Assembly (NCBI GenBank): GCA_016194635.1 | Contig: JACQBC010000025.1 | Coordinates: 1-57,420, forward strand | Source of the DNA: Gammaproteobacteria bacterium | GTDB lineage: Bacteria; Pseudomonadota; Gammaproteobacteria; UBA6429; Thiohalophilaceae | Length of the DNA stretch: 57,420 nucleotides | Reading direction: 5' to 3' | Shown here: piece by piece, positions 5,947 to 16,789 of the stretch | Layout of the letters: each line of letters opens with the position of its first letter | Numbering within the stretch: the first letter of the stretch is position 1 | The notes under the pieces: model-generated | What the model saw: the letters and a program-made list of their open reading frames with translations, nothing else | Told to the model about the DNA's origin: nothing | Database searches by the model: none | Position numbers and translations under genes: made by a program

Positions 5947-8259
5947 TTAATTAGTGTAACCGTAGATTCCGTCGCGCAGGATGGTATCGATATCGCCTTT
6001 ACGACCGAAATTTGAGAGCCCTTTGAGTTCTATCGAGAAATAAACCGCCCGATCATAAAGGGGGTTGCTGATGGTGCTGGTGAGGGTATTAAAATGTTCA
6101 TATCCCACCAGCCGTAGCGCCCAGCAACAACTGTCGTATTGTATACCAAAGATATTTTGCAGTTTATGGTTATTTTCGATATCAAATTGATGCGCGGCGA
6201 ATAGCCGCCACTGGGGGTTCAGGCGCCAGATGGTCGAGGCGGCGTAGGTGCGTACCGCGTCGTTGCACACGCCGTTGATCAGTACAACATCGGTGCATAC
6301 ACCGCCGCCGCTGAGTTCTCGCCGGTAACGGTAGTCAAAGTTCACGATGTTGTCGTTGCCGGGTAAATATTGTAGGCGGGTATTTCCTACTTCAATGTGA
6401 CCGCCGTGTGGATTCCATTGCAGGTCGCCACGCAAACGCCAGGTGTTGATCGGCGATAACGCCATGGTACCGAACAGGCTGGACTGGGTGAGGTTATCGA
6501 TATTCTGTCCGGGCAGGGTAACCAGACGGTTTTTGAAATAAAACAATTCACCCACGGTGGCGGCAAATAATTCATAGCCGCTGTTGGCGTTATACAAACG
6601 TGAGCTTACCGCCGCGGCCAATTGGTTGGCGTCACCGACGCGGTCACCGCCGCTAAACCGGTTCTCGGAAAACATGGTCAGTTCATTGAAGGTGGTGAGG
6701 CCGGTATCGAACACCGGCAATGTCGATTGATCCTTGTAGGGCGCGTATAAATAATATAACCGCGGCTCCAGAGTATGGAGCAGGGGGATATTGCCCCATT
6801 GGGTCTCGCGTTCAAAATATAAACCGGTATCGATGCTGTATACCGGCACGGTGATGCTTGGGGTTTTGCTTGGAATGTTGGGTTGCAGCGTGGGATCGAG
6901 ATGCTTGAGGGCGTAGTTCACTTGGTATAAAGAAATCCGCGGCGTGAAATAACCGCTGTCGGTGCTGAACGGATAACTGATGTAGGGATTGAGCCGCAAG
7001 CGGCTACCGATAACCATTGCCGGATCTAAGTGGTCAAATCGGACGATCTCGCTGTTGATATTATAATTAAGCGTGTTTTCTTTATCGGCACGGCGGCTAT
7101 TCAAGTTGATTTGCGGCAGGCGTTTATACGGCTCCGCACCGCTGATGGTTTGGTAGTCTTGTGCCAATAACGTGAATTCAAAGGTCGGGGCGTTATAGGC
7201 CAATGTCCCACGCCGATCCAAGTGGGTAATGCTGCTGGTGGTGATGCTGTTGGTAAAGTCGTTGATATATTGGGTGTCGCTGACTTCCACGTAGGTCACT
7301 TGTGTTGACCAGCCGGCATCTAGGTCACCATTGTGTTCCCATTCCACGCGCTGGCGTTTATCCCCGTACGTTTGGTCGTTGGGCAGTACGTCGAGGTTAA
7401 AATGGCCGGCGCTTTTTTCACCTAGATAACGAAACTCGCTTTCCAGCATCCAGCCGCGTTTGGACATGAAATGTGGATTGAGGGTCATGTCGTATTGCGG
7501 GTCGATGTTCCAGTAGAACGGCAGATAATATTCCGTCCCGTGGCGCTGGGAGGTGGCAAACCCTGGATAGAGTAAACCGGTGAGGCGTTCATCGCCGATC
7601 GGGAAGCGCATATACGGCAAGTACAGCACCGGTGCGCCGGCGACGTGTAACACAACACTTTCGGCGCTGCCTTGATGGGTATTTTTATCCAGGGTAATGG
7701 TTGCGGCGGAAAGCCACCAGGCGTTTGAACCCGGCGGGCAAGAGGTGAAACTCGCGTCTTTCATGCGCAATTTATTTTTCTCGAGGATTGTGATCTGTTG
7801 TGCCTCACCGCGTTGTCCGGAAGCGCGGCTGCTGTAATGGGTGGTATTGATCACACCGCTATTGGTATTCAGGTTCAGGTGGGCGGTGTCGCCTTCGATA
7901 TACCAACCCGAATTGCTATACAGCACATGGCCGATAGCATCGAACAGTTGCGCGCCACGGTCGTAGTGGATCAAATCCGCTTGCAGTTGTTTGTCGGCCT
8001 GTTGGATCTTGACTTCGCCGCTGAAGGTCGTAAGGTTTGGATTGTTGATCTGGGCCTGATCGGCGCTGATCTCGATAGGTGCGTCCTTGCGGTTGTGAGC
8101 AACCGGGCTAGGGAGGACAAATCCCGCGGGACATAATGGGTCGCGATCCGACGATCCGGTTGTTTCGCCCGGGGCGGCGGCGTGAACAACCGTCTGAACA
8201 ACGGCGGTAGCGGCGACGGCCATGATCATCGTGTGGCGGGCTAACCAGGTTATTCGCAC
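5947..8259 (-). CDS. lptD: LPS-assembly protein LptD
   Basis: LptD forms the outer-membrane barrel that inserts lipopolysaccharide into the outer leaflet with LptE. The product is 770 residues. An N-terminal signal peptide ends around AHAAA. A jellyroll OstA domain follows (about 60-200) with ADKQLQADLIHYD and FDAIGHVLYSNSGWYIEGD. A long C-terminal beta-barrel ends in an aromatic-rich segment. Cys residues near residue 43 (DPLCPAG), in FTSCPPG, and the adjacent pair in YDSCCWAL match the Cys framework needed for the inter-domain disulfides. An extra Cys pair occurs in a late loop, GVCTDVV..GVCND. It is first in the lptD-surA-pdxA operon. Confidence 0.96.
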   Translation of the reverse strand: MRITWLARHTMIMAVAATAVVQTVVHAAAPGETTGSSDRDPLCPAGFVLPSPVAHNRKDAPIEISADQAQINNPNLTTFSGEVKIQQADKQLQADLIHYDRGAQLFDAIGHVLYSNSGWYIEGDTAHLNLNTNSGVINTTHYSSRASGQRGEAQQITILEKNKLRMKDASFTSCPPGSNAWWLSAATITLDKNTHQGSAESVVLHVAGAPVLYLPYMRFPIGDERLTGLLYPGFATSQRHGTEYYLPFYWNIDPQYDMTLNPHFMSKRGWMLESEFRYLGEKSAGHFNLDVLPNDQTYGDKRQRVEWEHNGDLDAGWSTQVTYVEVSDTQYINDFTNSITTSSITHLDRRGTLAYNAPTFEFTLLAQDYQTISGAEPYKRLPQINLNSRRADKENTLNYNINSEIVRFDHLDPAMVIGSRLRLNPYISYPFSTDSGYFTPRISLYQVNYALKHLDPTLQPNIPSKTPSITVPVYSIDTGLYFERETQWGNIPLLHTLEPRLYYLYAPYKDQSTLPVFDTGLTTFNELTMFSENRFSGGDRVGDANQLAAAVSSRLYNANSGYELFAATVGELFYFKNRLVTLPGQNIDNLTQSSLFGTMALSPINTWRLRGDLQWNPHGGHIEVGNTRLQYLPGNDNIVNFDYRYRRELSGGGVCTDVVLINGVCNDAVRTYAASTIWRLNPQWRLFAAHQFDIENNHKLQNIFGIQYDSCCWALRLVGYEHFNTLTSTISNPLYDRAVYFSIELKGLSNFGRKGDIDTILRDGIYGYTN

Positions 8260-8322
8260 TGCTATCGGTCCGTGCTCAAAAGAAACCCATTATACGGAGA
8301 GGTGTGACAGAAGGCGAACCCG

Positions 8323-9054
8323 TTACGGGGTGACCACGATGCGGTTTAACAGGTATAACACACCCATCAAGAGGGGTTGATGTACCATATATATGAGTAA
8401 TGAATGCCGGCCCATCCAACCAAGACTGCGGCTGAATCCACTCCCGACGCGCCACCGTGCGAGGGGTGGGAAAAATTCCCAGCCGATACCGGCGTGGCCG
8501 AGAAAAATACCTAGATAGACAACCCCCAGCCAAGGGAGCAAGGGCACGTAGTCTTCGCTGGCGGGTTTATGCGTCATCAATCCGATCCAATGCAGCCAAG
8601 GGTGATCAAAAAGCGGCAGTTGCACGGTATTTCCCACCACGATCAAACCCAGTCCGGCACAAAGGGCGAGCCAAGGCCGCCGTATCCAAGGCAGGGCACA
8701 TACACTGGCCACGGCGATGAAGTGCAGAATACCAAAGGCGATAAAACGTTGCTTGAACAGCAGGTAGCTGCCGAGGCTGACCAGCGCCGCGTTGGCCAGC
8801 AACAGCAGCAGGCGCTGGCGCGCGGACCGCCACTGGATGGCGTGGTGGTGCGCCAGCCAAAGACTGATCCCCACCACGACTAAAAACGTACTGAGGATCA
8901 CGCTGCGGTAGTGTAACCAAAACGGGTCGCTGTAGAAATTCCACTGCACAAACCGAAAATAACTCAGGTCGTAACTAAAATGAAAACTGAGCATCATCAC
9001 GATGGCCAGTCCGCGCAGTGCATCCACCATGGGGTAACGGGGTTGTGCCGACAT
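8323..9054 (-). CDS. DUF1624/acyltransferase-type membrane protein
   Basis: A 243-residue polytopic membrane protein. It opens with PRYPMVDALRGLAIVMMLSF, followed by FHFSYDL, the signature of the heparan-alpha-glucosaminide N-acetyltransferase catalytic domain (DUF1624). About seven hydrophobic segments follow, with LPWLGVVYLGIFLG and a terminal HSLLIYMVHQPLL, which also matches the DUF1624 pattern. These proteins are thought to transfer acyl groups onto sugars across a membrane, but the substrate here is unknown. It lies 63 bases upstream of lptD in the same direction and diverges from amgK. The envelope-biogenesis setting suggests a cell-envelope glycan substrate; that is inference. Confidence 0.8.
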   Translation of the reverse strand: MSAQPRYPMVDALRGLAIVMMLSFHFSYDLSYFRFVQWNFYSDPFWLHYRSVILSTFLVVVGISLWLAHHHAIQWRSARQRLLLLLANAALVSLGSYLLFKQRFIAFGILHFIAVASVCALPWIRRPWLALCAGLGLIVVGNTVQLPLFDHPWLHWIGLMTHKPASEDYVPLLPWLGVVYLGIFLGHAGIGWEFFPPLARWRVGSGFSRSLGWMGRHSLLIYMVHQPLLMGVLYLLNRIVVTP

Positions 9055-9130
9055 GATTCCCTTATCGAGTAATATTGGTTATTCTGAATCTTGGCGGTGT
9101 ATTTTACAACTGCAAGCTTGGAGGAACGGT

Positions 9131-10794
<1,664 letters not shown>

Positions 10795-10843
10795 ACTTGT
10801 TGAACTGGTGGCGGTTTTTGCTTAAGTGGCTATAGTAACTAGC

Positions 10844-11887
10844 ATGTGTAGTCGATGGGTCGTGGCGTGGGTGCTGGTGGTCATCAGCGTGTGGTCGGTA
10901 GAACTGTCGGCAGCAACCCTGGATCAACTCGAACAGCGGTTTGAGCGAGGGGATAACAACCTGGCGCCTGATTTGGAGGCGTTCTTACAACAATCCCCGC
11001 ACGCCTACCCGGCCCTCATCCTCAAGGCACGCTGGCTCACTAAACAAGGTAAGACCGACGCCGCGCTTATGTTGTACCAACAATTGATCAAACAACAACC
11101 CAACCAACCCGATGCCTATAATAACCTGGCGGGATTATTGGCTAAAAAAGGCGATCTGGCGGGGGCACAAAAATTATTAGAACAAGCCCTGCATACCCAT
11201 CCCAGTTATGCCGCCGTGTATGAAAACTTAACCACCCTCAACGTCGAACAAGCGCGCAGTTCCTACGGCAAGGCGCTGAATTTGGACCAGCCCACTAACC
11301 CCATCGTCTTGCAGGAAATCACTCCGCGCGATATTCCCGCCGCGGCCACGGCGCCCGTCGCGACCACGGTGGCACAGCATACCGCGGTGGTGGTAGAAAC
11401 CAAACCCAGCGTCCCCCCGCAACCTGGCGTAACACCGTTGCCGTGTTCTACGTCTGTAACACCCGTCTCCACCCCCGCCCCGATCAGCGTGGTTATGGCG
11501 GCGAGTCCCATAGCTCAGGCGCTTACTAAGTCGAATTCGACACACGAGCAGATCATCACCACGTTACAGGGCTGGGCGACGGCTTGGTCGGGCAAGGCCG
11601 CGGAGGTGTATTTTTCTTTTTATGATAAAAGTTTCAGTCCCCCAGGAATACCGCGCTCGCGCTGGGAGGCACAGCGCCGCGAACGGCTCGCCGAACCGCC
11701 CTGGATTAAAGTCGGGTTGAGTGAATTTAAAATTAAAACCTTGGCTCATAAACAAACCCGGGTGCGTTTTATCCAGGATTACCAAGCGCCGGGTTATCGT
11801 GATCGGATCCGCAAGGAAATACTACTGCATTACACCGATGACGGTTGGCGGATTATCGCCGAACGCAAGATCGCGGCCTTGCATTAA
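10844..11887 (+). CDS. Exported TPR protein with C-terminal Cds6/NTF2-like domain
   Basis: A 347-residue protein. A signal peptide (about 1-24, ending SA-A) precedes three to four tetratricopeptide repeats (about 25-140; PALILKARWLTKQGKTDAAL, AYNNLAGLLAKKGDLAGAQK). Next comes a Pro/Ala/Thr-rich linker (about 150-235). The C-terminal domain has LQGWATAWSGKAAEVYFSFY, followed by WEAQRRERL and DDGWRIIAERK. This last part resembles the NTF2-like Cds6 domain found next to or fused with L,D-transpeptidases. The gene downstream encodes such an enzyme with the same domain type, so the two probably cooperate at peptidoglycan. ATG at 10844 gives the cleanest signal peptide; GTG at 10826 is an alternative. 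Confidence 0.7.
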   Translation: MCSRWVVAWVLVVISVWSVELSAATLDQLEQRFERGDNNLAPDLEAFLQQSPHAYPALILKARWLTKQGKTDAALMLYQQLIKQQPNQPDAYNNLAGLLAKKGDLAGAQKLLEQALHTHPSYAAVYENLTTLNVEQARSSYGKALNLDQPTNPIVLQEITPRDIPAAATAPVATTVAQHTAVVVETKPSVPPQPGVTPLPCSTSVTPVSTPAPISVVMAASPIAQALTKSNSTHEQIITTLQGWATAWSGKAAEVYFSFYDKSFSPPGIPRSRWEAQRRERLAEPPWIKVGLSEFKIKTLAHKQTRVRFIQDYQAPGYRDRIRKEILLHYTDDGWRIIAERKIAALH

Positions 11888-11908
11888 ACCAAAACCGGGA
11901 TAACATCG

Positions 11909-13222
11909 ATGCGCACTGTTTTAATTCTGGGACTGACACTGCTGCTGAGTCAAAGCGCCTTGAATCAACCTATGACTACGATACTGCAACCCGCCGAAGG
12001 TTTGGCGGCAATCAACCGGCTTGCCTTTAGTAGTGAACAAACCCAGCGGGTCTTGGCGCGCTTGGATAAACGGATCCAAACCTATGCCGATGATTACGAG
12101 GCGCGGCTGCTCAAGGGGTTGTTGCTGTTTTATGTCGGCGAGGATCAAGCCGCCTTGGTTGAGCTCAACAACCTCACCCAATTGGTACCCGATTTTCGTC
12201 TGGCGCATTTAATCCGTGGCGACATCTTGGCGGCGCGCAGCAACCGTGTCGCCTTGGCGGGCAATATCCCGGTTTTGGCGCCGGCCACGACGAAAGAAAT
12301 TCAAGACCAGCTCAATGGCCTTAAACAAGAAGCCTGGGCCAGACTCCACGCCCACCTGCAAGCGGTTGATCCCGACAAGGTTCCGTTGTCCCTGTTACAA
12401 CTCGCGCCAAACGTCAAACGCGCCTTGTTGGTCGATAAATCCGAACACCGCTTGTATGTTTTTGAACGCCAGGATCAAGATAAACCGCCGCAGTTGCTGC
12501 GGGATTTTTATGCCAGTACCGGAAAGATAGACGGCAATAAACGTAAACAAGGCGATTTGCGTACCCCCGAGGGTGTGTATTTCATTACCACCTACATTCC
12601 GCAGCAAAAACTCCCGGAGAAATACGGTATTGGGGCTTTTCCGGTGGATTATCCCAACAGCTTCGATCAGCACCAGGGTAAATCCGGTGACGGGATTTGG
12701 CTGCACGGAACCGATCGGATTTATTACAGCCGACCGCCGATGGATAGCGAAGGCTGCGTGGTGTTAACCAATCTGGATTTAAAGGCGGTGAGCCCGTTTA
12801 TTACCGTGGGGGTGACCCCGATTATTATTACCGATAAAGTCGTGTGGGTAGATCGGCAAACCTGGTTGAATACCCGCAATGAAATAACCACTGCACTTGA
12901 AACCTGGCGCAGCGATTGGGAAAGCCGCAACCTAGAGCGTTATTTGAGCCATTACGCCGATGGCTTTTGGAATGAATCCTTTGATCTAAAACAATGGAAA
13001 GAATACAAACGCCGTGTTTACCAAGGTAAGGCATATCAAAAAGTCACACTCAGCGATCTATCGCTGTTTGCCTACCCGGTCGTATCCGCCGCTGGTGACA
13101 GTGTCGTGCTGGCCAGTTTCCGCCAGGCGTATCAATCCAACAACTTTAACAGCGAAACCAGCAAGCGGATGTATTTAACCCAGCATCAAGGAAAATGGGA
13201 AATTCTTTACGAAGGTCGTTGA
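11909..13222 (+). CDS. L,D-transpeptidase (YkuD) with C-terminal NTF2-like domain
   Basis: A 437-residue exported enzyme. A short hydrophobic signal (1-18) leads into a helical, TPR-like region (about 25-125). The YkuD catalytic domain spans about 165-310, with LLVDKSEHRLYVFE, a TPEGVYFIT strand, HGT at 266-268 and the active site SEGCVVLTN with Cys283. A C-terminal domain (about 325-437) with WRSDWESRNLERYLSHYAD and GKWEILYEGR resembles that of the preceding protein. L,D-transpeptidases form 3-3 crosslinks or attach lipoproteins to peptidoglycan; which one applies here is not visible. It lies 21 bases behind the TPR gene, so the two are likely one operon. Confidence 0.88.
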   Translation: MRTVLILGLTLLLSQSALNQPMTTILQPAEGLAAINRLAFSSEQTQRVLARLDKRIQTYADDYEARLLKGLLLFYVGEDQAALVELNNLTQLVPDFRLAHLIRGDILAARSNRVALAGNIPVLAPATTKEIQDQLNGLKQEAWARLHAHLQAVDPDKVPLSLLQLAPNVKRALLVDKSEHRLYVFERQDQDKPPQLLRDFYASTGKIDGNKRKQGDLRTPEGVYFITTYIPQQKLPEKYGIGAFPVDYPNSFDQHQGKSGDGIWLHGTDRIYYSRPPMDSEGCVVLTNLDLKAVSPFITVGVTPIIITDKVVWVDRQTWLNTRNEITTALETWRSDWESRNLERYLSHYADGFWNESFDLKQWKEYKRRVYQGKAYQKVTLSDLSLFAYPVVSAAGDSVVLASFRQAYQSNNFNSETSKRMYLTQHQGKWEILYEGR

Positions 13223-13248
13223 TTATCCTCATAGTCCGCATTCAACCG

Positions 13249-14004
13249 TTAATAACGCAGCCTATACCACACCCGCCCCAGCCATTCATGAAATAGCTCG
13301 GCCATATTATGCAGCGAGGATTCTTGCGGCGCGAGTTGAATATACCACGGTTCATGGGACAAGAGATGGTAACCCACGGGGGCGGGGATGACGCTGAAAC
13401 CCGCTTTTTCAAACACCTCAAGCGACCGCCGCATATGCAACGCGTGGGTCACCAGGATGATCTTGGAGATACCCGCTTTGTGTAATATCGCGTACGAGAA
13501 TTCAGCGTTCTCGTAGGTGTTGCGACTGTGTGACTCCGCCCAACGCACCGTGCCGTGATAGTCCTGTTCGATGATACGTTTTATAATTATCGCTTCGGCC
13601 TCGTCATCGCCAAAGACACTGCCGCCCGCGGCTAGAATCGGCAACTGATTCTGACGCTGTAATAATACCGCATAATGCACCCGCGTATGTGCTGTTGGCT
13701 TAACGACGGCGTGGTTATATTCCGGTGCGTATGTCGCGCCACCCCCTAGAACTACGATGGCCTGTGCGCCGCTGTGGGTTATTTGGGAAGGAGTTAACGG
13801 CGGGATATCTTCCGCGTAGCGCATTAACGGATTGGTTACCATCGGTAGGCAGGCCAATATTAGCAACACTAAACCCAAACCGAGCAGGAGTTTGCCAAGG
13901 CGTTGATAACGTTTGCCGAGGATATAACCCGCCAGCATTAAAACCAACATCGATCCGGGGGGAACAAAAAACAGCTCGGTAAATTTAATCAACAGCAATT
14001 CCAT
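13249..14004 (-). CDS. YdcF/ElyC/SanA-family membrane protein (DUF218)
   Basis: A 251-residue protein with two N-terminal membrane segments (PPGSMLVLMLAGYILG and LGLVLLILACLPMV) and a DUF218 domain. Its motifs are AIVVLGGGATYAPEYN, PILAAGGSVFGDDEAEAI, ESHSRNTYENAEFS and ILVTHALHMRRSLEVFEKAG. The ElyC/SanA/YdcF family acts in envelope biogenesis, with ElyC affecting undecaprenyl-phosphate use and peptidoglycan integrity; the biochemical activity is not settled. ATG at 14004 places the first membrane helix at the N-terminus. The upstream open frame to 14079 only overlaps lipA. It ends 26 bases from the convergent L,D-transpeptidase gene. Confidence 0.85.
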   Translation of the reverse strand: MELLLIKFTELFFVPPGSMLVLMLAGYILGKRYQRLGKLLLGLGLVLLILACLPMVTNPLMRYAEDIPPLTPSQITHSGAQAIVVLGGGATYAPEYNHAVVKPTAHTRVHYAVLLQRQNQLPILAAGGSVFGDDEAEAIIIKRIIEQDYHGTVRWAESHSRNTYENAEFSYAILHKAGISKIILVTHALHMRRSLEVFEKAGFSVIPAPVGYHLLSHEPWYIQLAPQESSLHNMAELFHEWLGRVWYRLRY

Positions 14005-14005
14005 G

Positions 14006-14980
14006 CTAACCCACGTTGTGTCCGGCGGCTTGTAAATCCGCGTGGTACGACGAACGCACCAGCGGCCCACTGGCGACATGGGTAAATCCTACACCCGTGG
14101 CAAACTGCGCCAATGCGGCAAATTCCGCGGGAGGCACGTAGCGTTGCACCGTGAGGTGGTGTTGGCTGGGTTGCAGGTATTGCCCCAGGGTGAGGCGATC
14201 GCAATCATGCCGACGTAATGCGACCAATACCTGTTTAACTTCCTCTAAGGTCTCACCCAGGCCCAGCATCAATCCCGATTTGGTCGGTAGCTGCGGGTGT
14301 TGTTGTTTGAAATGTTTGATCAAGTTCAACGAATGCTGGTAATCCGCTCCAGGGCGGGCCTGTTTGTATAAACGCGGCACGGTTTCAAGGTTGTGATTAA
14401 ACACATCCGGTGGCGCGGTCTGTAATTGTTGCAGGGCCTGTGGCAGGCGGCCGCGAAAATCCGGTGTCAAGATTTCGATTTGGGTGGTTGGGCAATGTCG
14501 GCGGATGGAGCGAATACAGTTTGCGAAGTGTTGTGCGCCGCCATCGCGCAAGTCATCGCGGTCCACCGAGGTGACAACGACATATTTTAATTGCATCGCG
14601 GCGATCGTCAGCGCCAGATTCTCTGGTTCGTGTTCATCCAAGGGATTGGGCCGGCCGTGGGCGACATCACAAAAAGGGCAACGGCGCGTGCAGATGGCCC
14701 CCATGATCATAAACGTAGCGGTTCCGTGGTTAAAACACTCACCGATATTGGGACAGGCGGCTTCTTCGCACACCGTGTGCAGCTGATGCGCGCGCAAGAT
14801 CGCTTTTAACTGTGCGACCTGCGGGGAATTGGGGGCGCGTACGCGGATCCAAGCGGGTTTGGGCAGGAGTTGCGGCGGTTGGATGATCTTGATCGGGAGC
14901 CGCGCGGTTTTTGCCGCGCCTTTGTTCGGATTGGCGGCACGCGGTTGTACCTCATCGGGATCGGTTGGAGAGTTAGTCAT
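14006..14980 (-). CDS. lipA: Lipoyl synthase
   Basis: LipA is a radical SAM enzyme that inserts two sulfurs into protein-bound octanoyl groups to make lipoyl cofactor. The 324-residue product has both iron-sulfur sites: the auxiliary cluster motif [12 protein letters not shown] and the radical SAM CxxxCxxC in [10 protein letters not shown]. The C-terminal RSSYHA with its conserved Ser supplies the third kind of cluster ligand. It follows lipB by one codon, so octanoyl transfer and sulfur insertion are co-expressed. The N-terminal 35 residues are polar and poorly conserved, as in other gammaproteobacterial LipA. Confidence 0.97.
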   Translation of the reverse strand: MTNSPTDPDEVQPRAANPNKGAAKTARLPIKIIQPPQLLPKPAWIRVRAPNSPQVAQLKAILRAHQLHTVCEEAACPNIGECFNHGTATFMIMGAICTRRCPFCDVAHGRPNPLDEHEPENLALTIAAMQLKYVVVTSVDRDDLRDGGAQHFANCIRSIRRHCPTTQIEILTPDFRGRLPQALQQLQTAPPDVFNHNLETVPRLYKQARPGADYQHSLNLIKHFKQQHPQLPTKSGLMLGLGETLEEVKQVLVALRRHDCDRLTLGQYLQPSQHHLTVQRYVPPAEFAALAQFATGVGFTHVASGPLVRSSYHADLQAAGHNVG

Positions 14981-15652
14981 CTAGTAGACCAGGGTGTCCG
15001 TGCAGAGATGGGGATTGTAACTCAAAAGGCGAGTGAAATGCTGCAGCAATCCTTGTTTTACCTGGGATAACGGAGGTGTGTTATCCGGTACTAAGTCGCG
15101 TAGCTGGGTTACCCGCAGGTTTTCAAATCCACACGGGTGAATACAGTGGAACGGGGTTAGGTCCATAGTAATGTTGAATGCCACGCCGTGATAACAGCGT
15201 CCACGGCGAATGCGCAGCCCCAGCGCGGCAATCTTGGCGGCATTGACGTATACCCCCGGGGCGCGGTCACGGCGGCCGGCGCAGATCCCATAATCGGCCA
15301 ACACGCTTATGACGGTTTGTTCGAGCAAGTTCACCAAGGTTTTCACCCCCAGTCGCCGCCGTTGCAGATCCAATAACGGATACATCAGGATTTGTCCTGG
15401 ACCATGATAGGTGACCTGACCGCCGCGATCGGTAGTGATCACCGGTATGTTTTGGGAGTCGAGTATATTGGTGGGATCGGCGTTCATACCCAGGGTAAAT
15501 ACCGGGGTGTGTTCTACAAACCATACTTCATCGCGGCTAGTGGCGTGGCGTTGCCGTGTGAAGTGTTGCATCTGGCGTAGTACCGGCGAATATTCGGTGG
15601 TACCCAAGTCACGCACCGTTAACGGGAGTAAATCCTTCACGGGCATAGGCAT
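14981..15652 (-). CDS. lipB: Octanoyl-ACP:protein N-octanoyltransferase
   Basis: LipB moves octanoyl from acyl carrier protein to the lipoyl domains of 2-oxoacid dehydrogenases and GcvH. The 223-residue protein has the family motifs: DEVWFVEHTPVFTLG, DRGGQVTYHGPGQ, KIAALGLRIRRG with the catalytic Lys, YHGVAFN, and FHCIHPCGF with the catalytic Cys. The 5' end abuts the DUF493 gene, sharing one base. It is part of the lip block that trails dacA. Confidence 0.97.
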   Translation of the reverse strand: MPMPVKDLLPLTVRDLGTTEYSPVLRQMQHFTRQRHATSRDEVWFVEHTPVFTLGMNADPTNILDSQNIPVITTDRGGQVTYHGPGQILMYPLLDLQRRRLGVKTLVNLLEQTVISVLADYGICAGRRDRAPGVYVNAAKIAALGLRIRRGRCYHGVAFNITMDLTPFHCIHPCGFENLRVTQLRDLVPDNTPPLSQVKQGLLQHFTRLLSYNPHLCTDTLVY

Positions 15653-15918
15653 TATAATGCCATCAGTACCTGTGGCTGTGCGCGTAAATCGTGATACAAG
15701 GCTTCTAACTGGGCGCGGCTCTGGGCCTGAAAATGAATGGTTAAGGAGACATAGTGGTGCTGGGCGCTGGCGCGTTGACTCACGGCGGTTTCACTCAGGT
15801 TAGGAATGTGCTTGCGTGCAATCATGATCACGCTGGCTTCAAACTGCGGGGTATTTTGTCCCATAACCTTCAAGTGGAATTCACAGGGGAAGGTTAAAAG
15901 CGCGTCGTTGCTCGACAT
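15652..15918 (-). CDS. ybeD: DUF493 (YbeD-like) protein
   Basis: An 88-residue protein of the DUF493 family, with LTFPCEFHLKVMGQNTPQFE and HYVSLTIHFQAQSRAQLEAL. The fold is a ferredoxin-like alpha/beta sandwich resembling ACT-type regulatory domains. It is almost always encoded between dacA and lipB; its role is unknown. Here it lies between dat and lipB, four bases after dat. Nothing in the sequence departs from the family. Confidence 0.9.
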   Translation of the reverse strand: MSSNDALLTFPCEFHLKVMGQNTPQFEASVIMIARKHIPNLSETAVSQRASAQHHYVSLTIHFQAQSRAQLEALYHDLRAQPQVLMAL

Positions 15919-15922
15919 GGTT

Positions 15923-16789
15923 TTACACTATCGTTCCGCGGTTAAGATCAGTTTTATATCCTTGGTAGATAGCACACAGCCGTGTTGCGACCGGACCGGC
16001 AACACCCGGGCCGACGGACCGGTCATTGAGGCGTACCACCGGCAAGATCTCGCGGGTGGAGCTGGTCAGCCAAACCTCATCAGCGGCAAATAATTCCGCC
16101 GCGCTGAAATCGATTTCCTGGCAGGGCAACCGGTTCGCCACCGCCAATTCCACTACCAGATCGCGTGTCACCCCCGGAAGCAGCTGTGCACCCTTGGGCG
16201 GGGTTTTAATGATACCCTGGCTGACGATAAAAACATTGCTGGCCGCGCCCTCGGTGATAGTACCGTTGCGGATCAAAATAGCTTCATAAGCATCACGATC
16301 CGCGGCTTGTTGGCGCAACAGCACGTTGGGTAACAATGTGATCGCCTTGATGTTGCAATACTGCCAACGAATATCCTCCAAGGTGATGGCGGCCACGCCG
16401 CGGCTAAAGGCGTGTGTATCGACCGTGGCCAAGGGATTGGTCATGCTGAACACCGTGGCGGGGGTATCCTTGGGAAAAAAGTGATCGCGCTTGGCCACCC
16501 CGCGGGTGACTTGTAAATAGATCGATTGGTCGCCCAATCCGTTTTTGTCAATCAAGCCGGTTAAGATGGCTTGCCATTGTGTATTTGTGTGGGGGTTGGT
16601 AATGCGTACCGCGTCCAAGCTGTTTTGCAGGCGTTGTAGGTGTTGCGCCAGGCGCAAGGGTTTTTTGTTATAGCAGGGGATCACTTCATATATACCATCG
16701 CCAAATACAAACCCGCGGTCCAACACCGACACCTTGGCCTCGCCCAACGGGATAAAGCCACCGTTTAAATAAACAATCGGATCGGTCAT
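15923..16789 (-). CDS. dat: D-amino-acid transaminase
   Basis: A fold-type IV PLP aminotransferase of 288 residues. Key features are DRGFVFGDGIYEVI, YLQVTRGVAKRDH, the PLP-binding Lys148 in NIKAITLLPN, EGAASNVFIV, LLPGVTRDLV and EVWLTSSTREILPV. These match D-alanine/D-amino-acid aminotransferases better than branched-chain ones. It interconverts D-alanine and D-glutamate, both peptidoglycan precursors. Its start overlaps the dacA stop region, so it is co-expressed with the carboxypeptidase that releases D-alanine. That suggests reuse of the released D-Ala, which is inference. Confidence 0.88.
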   Translation of the reverse strand: MTDPIVYLNGGFIPLGEAKVSVLDRGFVFGDGIYEVIPCYNKKPLRLAQHLQRLQNSLDAVRITNPHTNTQWQAILTGLIDKNGLGDQSIYLQVTRGVAKRDHFFPKDTPATVFSMTNPLATVDTHAFSRGVAAITLEDIRWQYCNIKAITLLPNVLLRQQAADRDAYEAILIRNGTITEGAASNVFIVSQGIIKTPPKGAQLLPGVTRDLVVELAVANRLPCQEIDFSAAELFAADEVWLTSSTREILPVVRLNDRSVGPGVAGPVATRLCAIYQGYKTDLNRGTIV

